Source: Malaya genurostris (Eukaryota > Arthropoda > Insecta > Diptera > Culicidae). Taken from it: a stretch of DNA of 64,000 bases. Positions 11,440 through 21,090 of the stretch are shown here, piece after piece (position 1 is the first letter of the stretch; every line of letters starts with the position of its first letter). The notes under the pieces were generated by a model, which saw only the letters and a list, made by a program, of their open reading frames with translations, had not been told where the DNA came from and did not search any database. Made by a program: the position numbers and the translations under genes. The stretch is taken from contig NC_080571.1 in NCBI RefSeq assembly GCF_030247185.1, positions 344,751,879 through 344,815,878 of the forward strand, in the 5' to 3' direction.

Positions 11440-11570
11440 CAAAGAATACAACGCATTTTGTCGGTTACGTCAGTTATACCACCATATCTCCGGAACCAGA
11501 TGTCACAGCCGTTTGATCTTTGAACTGGATTAATGGCCCATTAGTAGCTTTCATACGAGCTTAAGGATCA
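11440..11570 (+). repeat. Dispersed repeat V (TTTTGTCGGTTACGTCA type)
   Basis: Contains TTTTGTCGGTTACGTCA, then a CATATCTCCGGAACC block and a TAGTAGCTTTCATACGAG block. The same order recurs at 19790-20130 (more than one unit) and 52548-52667. Function unknown. Confidence 0.6.
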
Positions 11571-11628
11571 AATGTAAGAACCAAGGAAACCAAGTACAGT
11601 ATTGTGTGAACGATAGATCGATCTCAAA

Positions 11629-12780
11629 ATGAGTGAACCAAACGAACAAAAGCTACCGCCGCTACGAAAGAGTACTATTATTGTTGCGAAATTGCGAAAT
11701 TGCGATATTAGACTTTTAATACGAGAACTTGAAGGTTTGCTTACGGAGCAAATGCATCTTGACATTAAACGTGCCGTCAATGTAATGCGTGGACTTTCAG
11801 CAGAACAACGTCGAAAAATTGTGTACAAATGGTGCACAGAACGCGGACTGTCACTGAGAAAGATAGCAAAAATGGAAGGAGTAAGTGAAAAAGCCGTGCG
11901 ATATGCAATCAGGAAGTTCGGTGAGGATAACACCTTTGAGGGTGAACCGAAAACCGGTCGAAAAAAAGGTCCTGCTAAACCTCAGTTGGATAAACGTATA
12001 CTGAAGGCGTTCGAGCAAAAGAAGGTGGTTTTAGTTCGGGATCTGGCCAAAAAAGTGGGCACTTCGAAGTCAAATGTTCTTCGTGCTTAAGAACGTTTGA
12101 ATCTTCGAACCTATAGGAAGCAGAAACAACCAAACCGTAGTCCGAAACAAGAAGCATTGATCAGGCCGAGGGTTCGAAAGCTGTACAATACGATTCTTGC
12201 TGGAAATTTGAACTGCATAACCATGGACGACGAAACCTATGTGAAACTCGATTACAAATCCTTGCCGGGACCACAATATTATCTGGTGCGAGAAGGGCAA
12301 GTGTTAAATCAGTCCGAGACATCGATTGAAGTCGAAAAATTTGGTAAGAAAGCTATGGTCTGGCAAGCAATTTGTAGCTGCGGTAAGATTTCGAAACCCT
12401 TCATCACCACTGCTTCAATGAACAGCGAAATATACATCAAGGAATGTTTACAAAAACGACTTCTACCCATGGTTCGAAGCCACAAGGATCCTGTTGTCTT
12501 CTGGCCAGATCTTGCTTCTTGCCACTACTCGAAATCAACGGTAGAATGGAATACTACCAAAAATGTCACTTTCGTACCAAAAGACATGAATCCACCAAAT
12601 TGCCCACAACTTCGACCAATTGAGGAATTTTGGGCATTACCGAAGGCACATCTTAGGAAACATGTCTCGGCAGCCGAAACCATTCAACAGTTCGAAAAAG
12701 ATTGAAAAAAAAAGTGTCAAAACTTGTCGCCAAGAAGTCTGTACGGAATTTAATGAGGAACGTTCGCAAGAAGGTGCGCC
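11629..12780 (+). pseudogene. DD37E Tc1/mariner transposase, copy A, chimeric 5' end
   Basis: The first 52 codons (MSEPNEQKLPPLR...) are absent from the sister copies. From the ATG at 11785 (MRGLSAEQRRKIVYKWC) the frame is the family transposase: a helix-turn-helix (GLSLRKIAKMEGVSEKAV), a GRKKGP basic hinge, a second HTH (RDLAKKVGTSKSNV), then a stop at 12088. The catalytic part continues in frame from 12097 with MDDETYVK (first Asp), DLASCHY (second Asp) and RPIEEFW (Glu). Exactly 37 residues lie between the second Asp and the Glu, which defines DD37E, a type reported from mosquitoes. A further stop and a small frame change follow near 12703. The enzyme would cut and paste the element at TA sites; this copy is dead. 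Confidence 0.88.
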
Positions 12781-12930
12781 AGCTTACAATGGGTAAGTAG
12801 CAAATGTTGAGAATAATATTCTGTTGTTGTAGTCTAATATTACAGGATATCGAATAAAATTTGAATATCTAACACTTGTGAATTATTTACAGCGAAATCA
12901 AAGTGCGTCCATACTTTCTGGGACAGTCTT
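11785..12930 (+). mobile_element. DD37E transposon copy A, 5' end missing
   Basis: The 3' end is intact: GTGCGTCCATACTTTCTGGG followed by ACAGTCTT and TA at 12931-12932. The matching 5' TIR seen in copies B and D is absent, and sequence similarity to them stops just before 11785. Confidence 0.8.
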
Positions 12931-13262
12931 TAGTTCATGCAAATTTACGAGCAAGAACATGTAATTGTGTAATTGGGAAAAAAGGCGTGAAATAAAATTC
13001 ATCGAAATAGAAAAAAAAGTACTAACAGCGATCGCCGCGACTTGAACCGAGAATCATTGGATCACAAAGTGCGTTCGTAATTCGAGTGAGTAAGTGAGAA
13101 GCACACATCTGCTAGGCTGGTAAATGGTACATACAAATTCTTACAGTCGCACTTGTCAGCAAAATTCAAATTACAGTTGAAACAAGTAAAAATTAAATGA
13201 AATTTTTCGTCATTCGAAAAACTGCATTTCTGACTTGCATCGTATGAGGGATTTGGTCACGT
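12931..13262 (-). repeat. tRNA-like dispersed repeat (SINE-like), copy 1
   Basis: About 330 bp align along their length with 56396-56703. On the minus strand the middle contains a tRNA-like block with a B-box-like GGTTCAAGTCG and a degenerate A box, followed by an A/T-rich tail. Similarity also extends about 190 bp upstream of the tRNA-like block, unusual for a simple tRNA SINE. The low-coordinate tail abuts the 3' end of DD37E copy A. Confidence 0.55.
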
Positions 13263-13558
13263 GTAAAATTAAACGGGGAGTAATTGTAACTAATATCGTT
13301 TTCGCTTGAGAAAACTGAAACTGACCCAGGGTAGTTTCATTAAACAAACACTTTTCACGAAACTGGGTAGGTTTCGCACTTAGCAACGGGGATTTGAGCA
13401 AACTTCATATAAAAATCAGGTTCGAAACTGACTCGATTTTCAGTTCAACAATGTTGTAACTACGTTCGGAACTAGCTTCAAACAAACGGTTTGACAGCAG
13501 TTAGTGTGAAAACTGGGTTAGGTTTGGCATCAAGCGAAAACGACATAATGCCCGGCAC
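13263..13558. other. Unassigned stretch
   Basis: Contains two related AAACTGGGTTAGGTTT-like segments but no gene and no clear element boundary. Confidence 0.3.
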
Positions 13559-13632
13559 TCACGTATAGAGGGCTGAACTACTGAGGTACAGTTCAAATTG
13601 AACTGCACTAACTAGTCGAAGACGAAGCGTAA
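13559..13632 (+). ncRNA. Degenerate hammerhead ribozyme relative
   Basis: Shares the layout of the motif at 47504-47601: a GTTCAAATTGAAC arm region, then CTAACTA in place of CUGAUGA, a stem II of GTCGAAGAC, and GAAG in place of GAAA, followed by CGTAAAA. Two core changes should abolish cleavage. Stem II differs from the GCCGAAGGC of the 61.7-kb copy yet still pairs. Confidence 0.4.
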
Positions 13633-13650
13633 AAACAGATCTTAGTCCAT

Positions 13651-16177
13651 AGCGGTTATTCTCAACCAAACCCCTAGATAACAAAATAAAGGAAATGAAT
13701 ACATCAAAATTCACTAAACTTTGGCAATGTTGGATTATTATTAATTTGTCGGCTTACAATCAACAGATTACATTGTAATTGTAATCAAAATTTTGAATTG
13801 TGTTCTGAAATTCAATAGAAAAATGACACAAATAATTATTTTTTCAGTGTAGTAAAAAATGATGGAATGAATAGATAAGTTGAAATGAATGCAAACATAT
13901 TTGAACAAAACACAAAGCCTACTACTGTGCATCCGGATTGGTTCGCTAAAAATATTATACACGCAAAATTATACTACAGAAATGAAACCGGCCTAACCAA
14001 AGGCAAATATAACCTTTGATTCTAGCCTTTCTTAACCGAGAGCGTTTGCATCACGTTCTTGTTCAATTGAGTGCATTATAAAAACCAGATCGTTTGATTC
14101 TAGGTTCGAACTTCGACGGGGTGCCCAAGGTGAAGAGGTTTGCGGTCAGTTAGGTTGAAGAAAAAAAACTTAATTTTCTTTCTCAAACACAGAAACGTTT
14201 TCCACTATTATTACGCATTTAGGTATGACGTACCTCAGGACCACCCCTCCCCTACCCCCACTTCAGCATTATACTTCATAATTATTCATGTGCGTTTGCC
14301 CCGGTATTAGTAGTGACTTCCTGCTCGCACCACTTGCAAGCCGCATTTCGTTTCTTCTCCCAGAGACCACGGAGGCACACCTGGGTTCAAGCTGGGTCGA
14401 AAAAGTGATTCATTCTCGACCGGAGCCCTCCCCCCCACACCAGTAAACTAAAGCAGAGCGAGAGAGCGAGATTTCAAACCGCAGATTATATGCGGGCATT
14501 TAAACAACTTGGAGCTTTGTTTGCATCCGCTCGGGTCCCGGGTGATTCAGAGCCACGCGAATTTGGCGAAAATTTGTTAGCTTTAAACGTCTCGAGTTCA
14601 ATAACAAAGAAGCCTCTGGAAGTTGCTTTTCGACAGATTGCGCAGTGAATTAATTCGTTCCAGACCCCGGCCGGCCCTGCCATCACCTCTGCTGGGAGAC
14701 CCCACGAAGGAAGAAGCATGAAAGCTAACGCGCGTCACTCGATGTAGCACGTTTTCCCCATCCATACACAACAACAAAAGCAGCCTGAAACGGGTTACGA
14801 ATGTAAAAAAAAGGGACCTCGAACCAAGGTGCGAGGCAAGACTGTCGGAGGGCACGGAGATAGGCTGGCTGCTGGTTAAAGAATCAGTGACGAAACCGGT
14901 TCTCTTGAGGGCACAGATCTGCCGGACCGTGTGGCTGTGGCTGTGTGCGTGTCGCCATTGGTAATTTTCAATTTGTTTTTGTCATGGCAAGCTACGACTA
15001 CAGCGACGCGTCGTCGTCGTGATCATATTACGAGGAAACACTGGGATCAAAGAAAATCTGAAATGGGTGAACCGAAGCCGAAGCCGAAGCCTTCAATCAC
15101 ACGGCTGTTGCGCACTCCTGGAACTTGGGACCCGCGTCGTCATCGTCGTCGTTGTGTGCTATAAGCGACTCGATCTCAAAGTAGTTGTAACGGAATCGAT
15201 TGAGCGCACAAAATATGAGGTCCAGAGAAATGAAGAATGAAAAAAAATAGCTGCCGGATGGTTGGTTCTCTGCCGAAAGTTGCTGTTATTGATCGTAACA
15301 AAAGAAAGGTACGGCAAAAAGAAATTGGGAACAGTACCAACATCGTACCAACGGACACCACGACTTTGGGCTCAATGGGATTTTCTAGCGGTGCAATGAT
15401 GGCAAATCGGATTAATTCATTTCATAACGTATCGAAAAAAAATAGTAGGCCGAAGTTTCATGCACAATTCATTTTTACGAAACGAATCCATTTGCTGTGG
15501 GTTTTTTGTTTTTCTACAGCTGCTGTCAATGATGACATCTGAAGTCACGACACCTTTTGTTGGGAATCAATAATTGTTAATTCCGAACGCACAATCAAAT
15601 TATAAATCCCGTGAAACTGGATTTTTTACGCTTTTTCTGCGGCGCGCAACGGATAATGTCATTACAAAATATCATCAGAAATTCACCTTTTGAAATGACG
15701 TTAGTCTGATGAATCTATCACCGTGAGATTCTAATACAATGAGACCATAAAACAATTCGACCGAAGGAGTCACGCAACTACGCCGGACATGTGACCGGAC
15801 AAGCCACAAATCTGTCAGCTACTGGTTGAACTCCTATGATTAGATACTTGGCAGTTAAGGCGGATCTCAGTGTGTTTCTTTTTTTCCGGGACTGCCCCCC
15901 TAAATGATGAGTAGTCGTCTATTGTTTTCAGGGATGTTTCACTTGAGCTGATGTTGGCTGATATATTGTCGGTCATTTCAGGCGTAATATAAAAACATTA
16001 TTTACTGCATACAATCGTATCCGAATAATTGGTCGAGGTGCTAAAGTGTGGCAGATCAACTGTTAAATAATTGAAATCTGTTAAAGATGATAGAATCATT
16101 GACCGATGAGAAAATCTTCCATTGCTGAACAGTGCCTAACAAAGATGTCAAACGTAGCTCAAAACAACCAACAGATC
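13651..16177. other. Gene-free stretch
   Basis: A more G+C-rich part (about 14.2-15.2 kb) contains GTCGTCGT-type runs and short open frames without recognisable domains. It could be unique non-coding DNA near a host gene, but I see no exon that I can defend. Confidence 0.35.
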
Positions 16178-16332
16178 TAAAGACTGTCCCAGAAAGTATG
16201 GACGCAACCAAAAACCGCTGCCATTTTGCAATGGTTCAGAATCTGTCAATTTTTATGGCTGCATCCTATTGTTTACACTCTTCTCTAACCACTTGTGCAG
16301 TTGTTTATTCGTTTTCATCAGTTTGTTTCGAA

Positions 16333-17111
16333 ATGCGTGGACTTTCAGCAGAACAACGTCGAAAAATTGTGTACAAATGGTGCACAGAACGCGGACTGTC
16401 ACTGAGAAAGATAGCAAAAATGGAAGGAGTAAGTGAAAAATCCGTGCGAAATGCAATCAGGAAGTTCGGTGAGGATAACACCTTTGAGGATAAACCGAAA
16501 ACGGGTCAAAAAAAAAGTCCTGCTAACCCTCAGTTTGATAAACGTATTCTGAAGGCGTTCGAGCAAAAGAAGGAGGTTTCAGTTCGGGATGTGGCAAAAA
16601 AGTGGGCACTTCGAAGTCAAATGTTATTCGTGCTAAAGAACGTTTGAGTCTTCGAACCTATAAGAAGCAGAAACAACCAAAACGTAGTCCCAAACAAGAA
16701 GCATCGATCAGGCCGAGGGTTCAAAAGATTCTTGCTGGAAATTTGAACTGCATAATCATGGACGACGAAACCTACGTGAAATTCGATTACAAATCCTTGC
16801 CGGGACCACAATATTAGACGGTGCGAGAAGGGCAAGTGTTAAACCAGTCCGAGACATCGATTGAAGTCGAAAAATTTGGTAAGAAAGCTATGATCTGGCA
16901 AGCAATTTGTAGCTGCGGTAAGATTTCGAAACCCTTCATCACCACTGCTTCAATGAACAGCGAATGTTTACAAAAACGACTTCTACCCATGATTCGAAGC
17001 CACAAGGATCCTGTTGTCTTCTGGGTAGATCTTGCTTCTTGCCACTACTCGAAATCAACGGTAGAATGGTATAACTACCAAAAATGTTACTTTCGTCTCA
17101 AAAGACATGAA
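16333..17111 (+). pseudogene. DD37E transposase, copy B 5' part
   Basis: Starts at the family ATG (MRGLSAEQRRKIVYKWC) and carries both helix-turn-helix units. A one-base loss near 16597 (GCAAAAAAGTGGGC against GCCAAAAAAGTGGGC in copy A) shifts the frame. The catalytic half follows in another frame, with MDDETYVKFDYK and a TAG stop at 16816. VDLASCHYS keeps the second Asp, but a further one-base change near 17070 breaks the frame before the Glu. The coding sequence ends where the inserted block starts. Compared with copy A it lacks 12 bp near 16726. Confidence 0.82.
16989..17111 (+). repeat. 123-bp direct repeat, left copy
   Basis: Nearly identical to 18421-18543, including family-specific variants not seen in copies A or D (for example TATAACTACC). 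The two flank the inserted block in DD37E copy B. Confidence 0.75.
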
Positions 17112-17385
17112 TTATTTACAGTTTACCTCAACTTAACTGCATTGTATCGACTCGCTTCGATAGTAACGTTCGTTTCATCAAAAACATCAAGCAGAGTGCA
17201 CTTACCTGAAAAAGAGAATAAAAATTAATTTAGTAAATTTAGTATCTACAATTAGTATGCAATGTTGAAAGCGAAACAATATTGAAATTATCCGAATCGT
17301 TTTAGGATTTTGAACTAGATTTTTTGATAAAATAGCCATGCCAAAACCTGACACCGTTTCTCTCAACTTTGGAACTGCTCTCTCC
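17112..17385. other. Unassigned inserted sequence
   Basis: Left part of the block inside DD37E copy B. No coding sequence; precedes the RNase H fragment. Confidence 0.3.
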
Positions 17386-17950
17386 ATTGAGGAATGACAA
17401 TTTGGTAAACGCATAGCTTGTTATACGGACGGATCTTCGTTGGATGGTCGTGCGCTGGTGTCTACTGTCGGGAAATTCTACTAGATCAGTCTCATTCACT
17501 TGGTGGATACTGTACTGTACTTTCAAGCAGAAATCTTTATATGATACAATCGGCACTTCAGCAGCGAATCTGTGGTAAACGAGTTGATTTTTGTTCAGAC
17601 AGTCAAGCACAGCTTTGAAGGCACTCAGTTCTAATGATTCACGGTCGAATCTAGTGATCGCATGTCGAACTCAAATCGAAGACCTCATCATTTCAAATGC
17701 TGTTTACTTCTTATGGGTACCCGGCCATTCTGATATTTCTGGAAGTGAATGGACTGATATGCGTTGGCTGGAGCTGTAGCAATGCATAATTTTGTTGGCC
17801 TTGAACCAGCTTTACCACTGTCGGACAAAGCACAAGATTTATTCTTGGGCTGTATTAAAACGTACAATCTACTGGTCAAGCTTGCAAAATTGCTCTAAGA
17901 AAAACCAGATTTTCACCAGATTTGAAACTATTAATGTTAAACAAAGTTTT
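17386..17950 (+). pseudogene. RNase H fragment of LOA-like retrotransposon
   Basis: Closely related to 55020-55590. It keeps recognisable RNase H pieces in shifting frames: a CYTDGSS-like first Asp segment near 17420, FCSDSQAQL near 17590 and FLWVPGHSDISG near 17710. There are several frame shifts and stops. It is a 3'-region fragment without the RT domain. Sequence after about 17990 (CCTTTCCTTCCCTTTCC) resembles the element's 3' UTR. Confidence 0.75.
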
Positions 17951-18049
17951 TTTGTGCAGTCTTCTCGTCTCAACCACTACAAAATTTATGTCCATGTTCC
18001 ATTCATCCTTTCCTTCCCTTTCCATCATCAGGCCATAGTGTCACAAAAT

Positions 18050-18180
18050 TTCTCGAAAACAGGTCAAACAAACAACTCAAAATATAACCTTAGATTAAAA
18101 CGGATAGTCGTTTTTTTCGTATTGACACACTATTAAAATACAATGGACCGTTTCGCCGTAAGCCGTTTTGTCGACTATAT
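18050..18180 (+). repeat. Dispersed repeat Q, copy 1
   Basis: Matches 19250-19400: an AAACAGGTCAAACAAACAA block, TAGATTAAAACGGATA, then TACAATGGACCGTTT. Copy 2 has about 25 extra bases in the middle. Confidence 0.55.
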
Positions 18181-18420
18181 TATGCTTAAAGTATAAATTT
18201 GATCATTATCTAGTAGAGAAATCAGATTGGAAAAATGACATGCAAATGCAGGCTATGTAATGAAAACCGCGGAAATGATACCACATAGACGGTACCCGTA
18301 ACTGGCTCCTAACCGGGGAAATTGCATATGAAAACACATGAACAGACAGCCCAATCGATTACAAGAACCAAGCATGCTTCGCTTTGCTCCGCCACCATAG
18401 CATTCAATCATAGTCCGAGG

Positions 18421-18883
18421 ATGATTCGAAGCCACAAGGATCCTGTTGTCTTCTGGCCAGATCTTGCTTTTTGACACTATTCGAAATCAACGGTAGAATG
18501 GTATAACTACCAAAAATGTTACTTTCGTCTCAAAAGACATGAATCCACCAAATTGCCCACAACTTCGACCGATTGAGGAATTTTGGATATTAACGAAGGC
18601 ACATCTTAGGAAACATGTCTTGGCAGCCGAAACCATTCAACAGTTCGAAAAAGATTGGCAAAAAGTGTCAAAACTTGTCGCCAAGAAGTCTGTACGGAAT
18701 TTAATGAGGAACGTTCGCAAGAAGGTGCGCCTGCTAGTCTACAATGGTTAAGTAGCAAATGTTGAGAATAATATTATGGTGTTGTAGTCTAATATCAGTA
18801 TATCGAATAAAATTTGAATATCTAACACTTGTGAATTATTCACAGCGAAATCAAAGTGCGTCCATACTTTCTGGAACAGTCTT
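18421..18883 (+). pseudogene. DD37E transposase, copy B 3' part
   Basis: Starts with the 123-bp segment that repeats 16989-17111. It continues through MNPPNCPQLRPIEEFW with the catalytic Glu, then the C-terminal basic tail (RNVRKKVR) to a stop at 18748 and the 3' TIR. Its own copy of the second-Asp motif reads DLAF followed by a stop and HYS, so it is broken. Confidence 0.82.
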
Positions 18884-18885
18884 TA

Positions 18886-19105
18886 GTTGCATTTGCATGT
18901 CATTTTTTCAATCTGTTTCCCCGTTAGATACTGATAAAATTGAAAACTAGCTCTAGACTGAAAAACAAACCGTTCAATATATAAACACAGGACTTTTCTG
19001 TTATACGCTTGGAACTTCGCATAAAACGTAGGAAATTCGCATGAAAAAACTAAATAACATTGAAAATTTGCATTATAATCCAAAAAACTTTGAAAATTCG
19101 CACAA
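18886..19105. other. Region with CGCATAAAA/GAAAATTCGC-like units
   Basis: Between about 19010 and 19100 there are repeats of the GAAAATTCGCA type, resembling the interior of the MITE at 46786-46974 in degenerate form. No TIRs seen. Confidence 0.3.
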
Positions 19106-19150
19106 AAGAGGCACAATTTAATTTAACCTAGTGGTGTAATGATACCTTCC
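19106..19150 (-). repeat. End fragment of repeat R
   Basis: AACCTAGTGGTGTAATGATA followed by CCTTCCTCATA is the inverted right end of the R family. Confidence 0.45.
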
Positions 19151-19184
19151 TCATATTACTTATATTATCATAAACATTTGACAT

Positions 19185-19235
19185 AAATTTCCAAATAAAT
19201 CCCGGGGAACGTGCTATTAGAGCCGAAACCCTAGA
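19185..19235 (-). repeat. Single degenerate unit related to the 59-kb satellite
   Basis: GGGGAACGTGCTATTAGAGCC is, inverted, a diverged form of the GGCTCAAGTGACACGTTCCC core of the 59195-60440 array. Confidence 0.35.
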
Positions 19236-19249
19236 GGTGCCACAATTTT

Positions 19250-19400
19250 TTTTCCGAAAACAGATCAAACAAACAATTCAAAATATAATCTTAGATTAAA
19301 ACGGATATTCGTTAGCAAACTTCAAGATTAGCGATTGATAAAGTTTTTCGTATTGGCACACTAATAAAATACAATGGGCCGTTTTGCCGTTTTTCTGACT
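19250..19400 (+). repeat. Dispersed repeat Q, copy 2
   Basis: See copy at 18050-18180; the order of blocks is the same. Confidence 0.55.
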
Positions 19401-19476
19401 TGAAGAGGCGAATGACCTTAAGGTTAAACCTCTATAATCGTGATATATGAAATTTCTGAAAACGAACAATTTTTTT

Positions 19477-19648
19477 ATGCCAAAAGTCTTAAAATTGCAT
19501 GAAATGTCGAGATTTAGTGTCATCTTGAAAAAAATATTTTTGACTATCGACTTTCTGGGACTTCAAAACAAGTTCCAGAGAGTCGATTATTAAAAAAAAA
19601 ATTTTTTTCGTTTGGAACTTTCATGCAATTCTAAGGCTTTCGGCATGG
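19477..19648. repeat. Long nested inverted repeat
   Basis: Outer arms ATGCCAAAAGTCTTAAAATT and, inverted, ATGCCGAAAGCCTTAGAATT lie at 19477 and 19648. An inner hairpin pairs TCGACTTTCTGGGACTT with AAGTTCCAGAGAGTCGA around a CAAAAC loop. Transcribed, it would fold into a hairpin of about 170 nt. Confidence 0.6.
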
Positions 19649-19789
19649 TGATTTTTCAAGATTGAAAATCGAAACCTTAACCGCTGGGCAACACCCCTTA
19701 CCCATATCCGATTTACTTCAAATTTGGCATGGGGACCTTTACCAAGGCGCTGAAACTTTTAAGCACTACCGCTTTACGAAATAAGAGGT

Positions 19790-20130
19790 GATCCAAAAAT
19801 ATTGGCACGCTTATATACATTAGAGCGGTAAAGAACAACGTGTTTTGTCGGTTACGTCATTTATACCATCATATCTCCGGAACCGGAAGTCAAAACCGTT
19901 TAATCTTTGAACTTGATCAATAGTCCGATAGTAGCTTTTAAACGAGTCTAAGCATGTAGAAATTGGTTCTGCCTTATTGGAGAAAATATGCATTTTGTCG
20001 GTTACGTCAATTATTCAATTATATGCCAGGAACCAGAAAAGACAGCCATTTGAACTTGGAATTTGATCAATGACCAAACAGAAACTTTCAAACGGGCCTT
20101 AGCTTATTGAAATCAGTTTAGTAATCTCCA
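19790..20130 (+). repeat. Dispersed repeat V, tandem copies
   Basis: Two consecutive units, each with a TTTTGTCGGTTACGTCA-type start, a CATATCTCCGGAACC-like block and an AAACGAGTCT or AAACGGGCCT block. Spacing between unit starts is about 136 bp. Confidence 0.6.
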
Positions 20131-20636
20131 AGAAAAGGGCGCTGCTCCAATGAAAAGTCGGTTGTTCCAGCAACTCAATTACCTTTCTATAGAGACAGAC
20201 AAAAATTTTGTTGCCAGATTCCTTAAATTTCATGAAACGTCGAGGTCTGGTATTTTATTTGAATTATTTTTTGTATTAAATACTTTAAATATCGAGTTTG
20301 GAACTTTGAGATTTTGAGATGTCCGAAATGCACAATCTGATGTTATCTCGAACACTTAATTTTAATTCGGAAATAGAAAATTAGGCCTCAGAGTTGCTTT
20401 AAAAAACAAAACAGGGAGGAACGGCTTAATTTGTTTATTTCGAGTAGGGAAAAGCCCGGTGGAGTTAGTTTCTGTCAAACTTGCTCTCCAACAGGCATAA
20501 AACCTCCTCTTCTTTTGCATTCCACAGATTACAATCATCCGAATGATACATTTTACTTTAATGTAGTATTTCAAAAATAACTATAAATAACTTGATAGAA
20601 AAAAAATTTCAGAACAAAACGTGAAATTTTTCTAGT

Positions 20637-21090
20637 CGAAGCTGACTACAAACTGTTCGCGACCAAAAGAGATGACGGAGCATTTGGAGGCGTTCAACAC
20701 CATTCTGTTGATATTACACCAATTAGTCAAATTATTCAACTGCTCCTGTAGGAATTCCGTATCAGCTGAGGATTTGATAATATGAAATCATTTGAAGTCA
20801 TCGGCGAACGCTAGTTTCATACACTTGATCGAAAAATTTAAATCGTTGAGATAAAGTAAAAATATAAACGGTCCAAGGTGACTTCCTTGAGGAACCTCAG
20901 AGGTAACAGCAAATGGTAAGGTAGTACAGTCTACTATTTTCATTCATATTGTGCGAGTAGTAATATATGAGTGAAGCCAATTCAGAAATGACCCGTTAGA
21001 TCCCAGTCTACTTAACTTTGACTAGATTGTTATGTAATGATTGATCCTGTCGAACACAGCGGAGAAATCGGTGTAGAAAGAATGTACTTG
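20637..21090 (-). pseudogene. CR1/Jockey-like reverse transcriptase fragment
   Basis: On the minus strand this encodes a decayed RT domain: AVFDRINHYITI near 21075, GSNGSFLNWLHSYITTRTI, EVPQGSHLGPFIFLLYLNDLNF near 20900, the catalytic box as FADDFK near 20800, then LNNLTNWCNINRMVLNASKC. Stops interrupt it. It is truncated on both sides, and no endonuclease or tail is seen. The order and the VPQGSxLGP block fit CR1/Jockey-type non-LTR elements. Confidence 0.8.

Larger units (their letters stand above)
16180..18883 (+). mobile_element. DD37E transposon copy B, interrupted
   Basis: Both ends of the family are present: the 5' TIR begins AAGACTGTCCCAGAAAGTAT after TA at 16178-16179, and the 3' TIR ends ACAGTCTT before TA at 18884-18885. 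The interior is broken at 17111 and resumes at 18421 with a 123-bp overlap; the 1.3 kb between holds other repeats. Confidence 0.8.
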
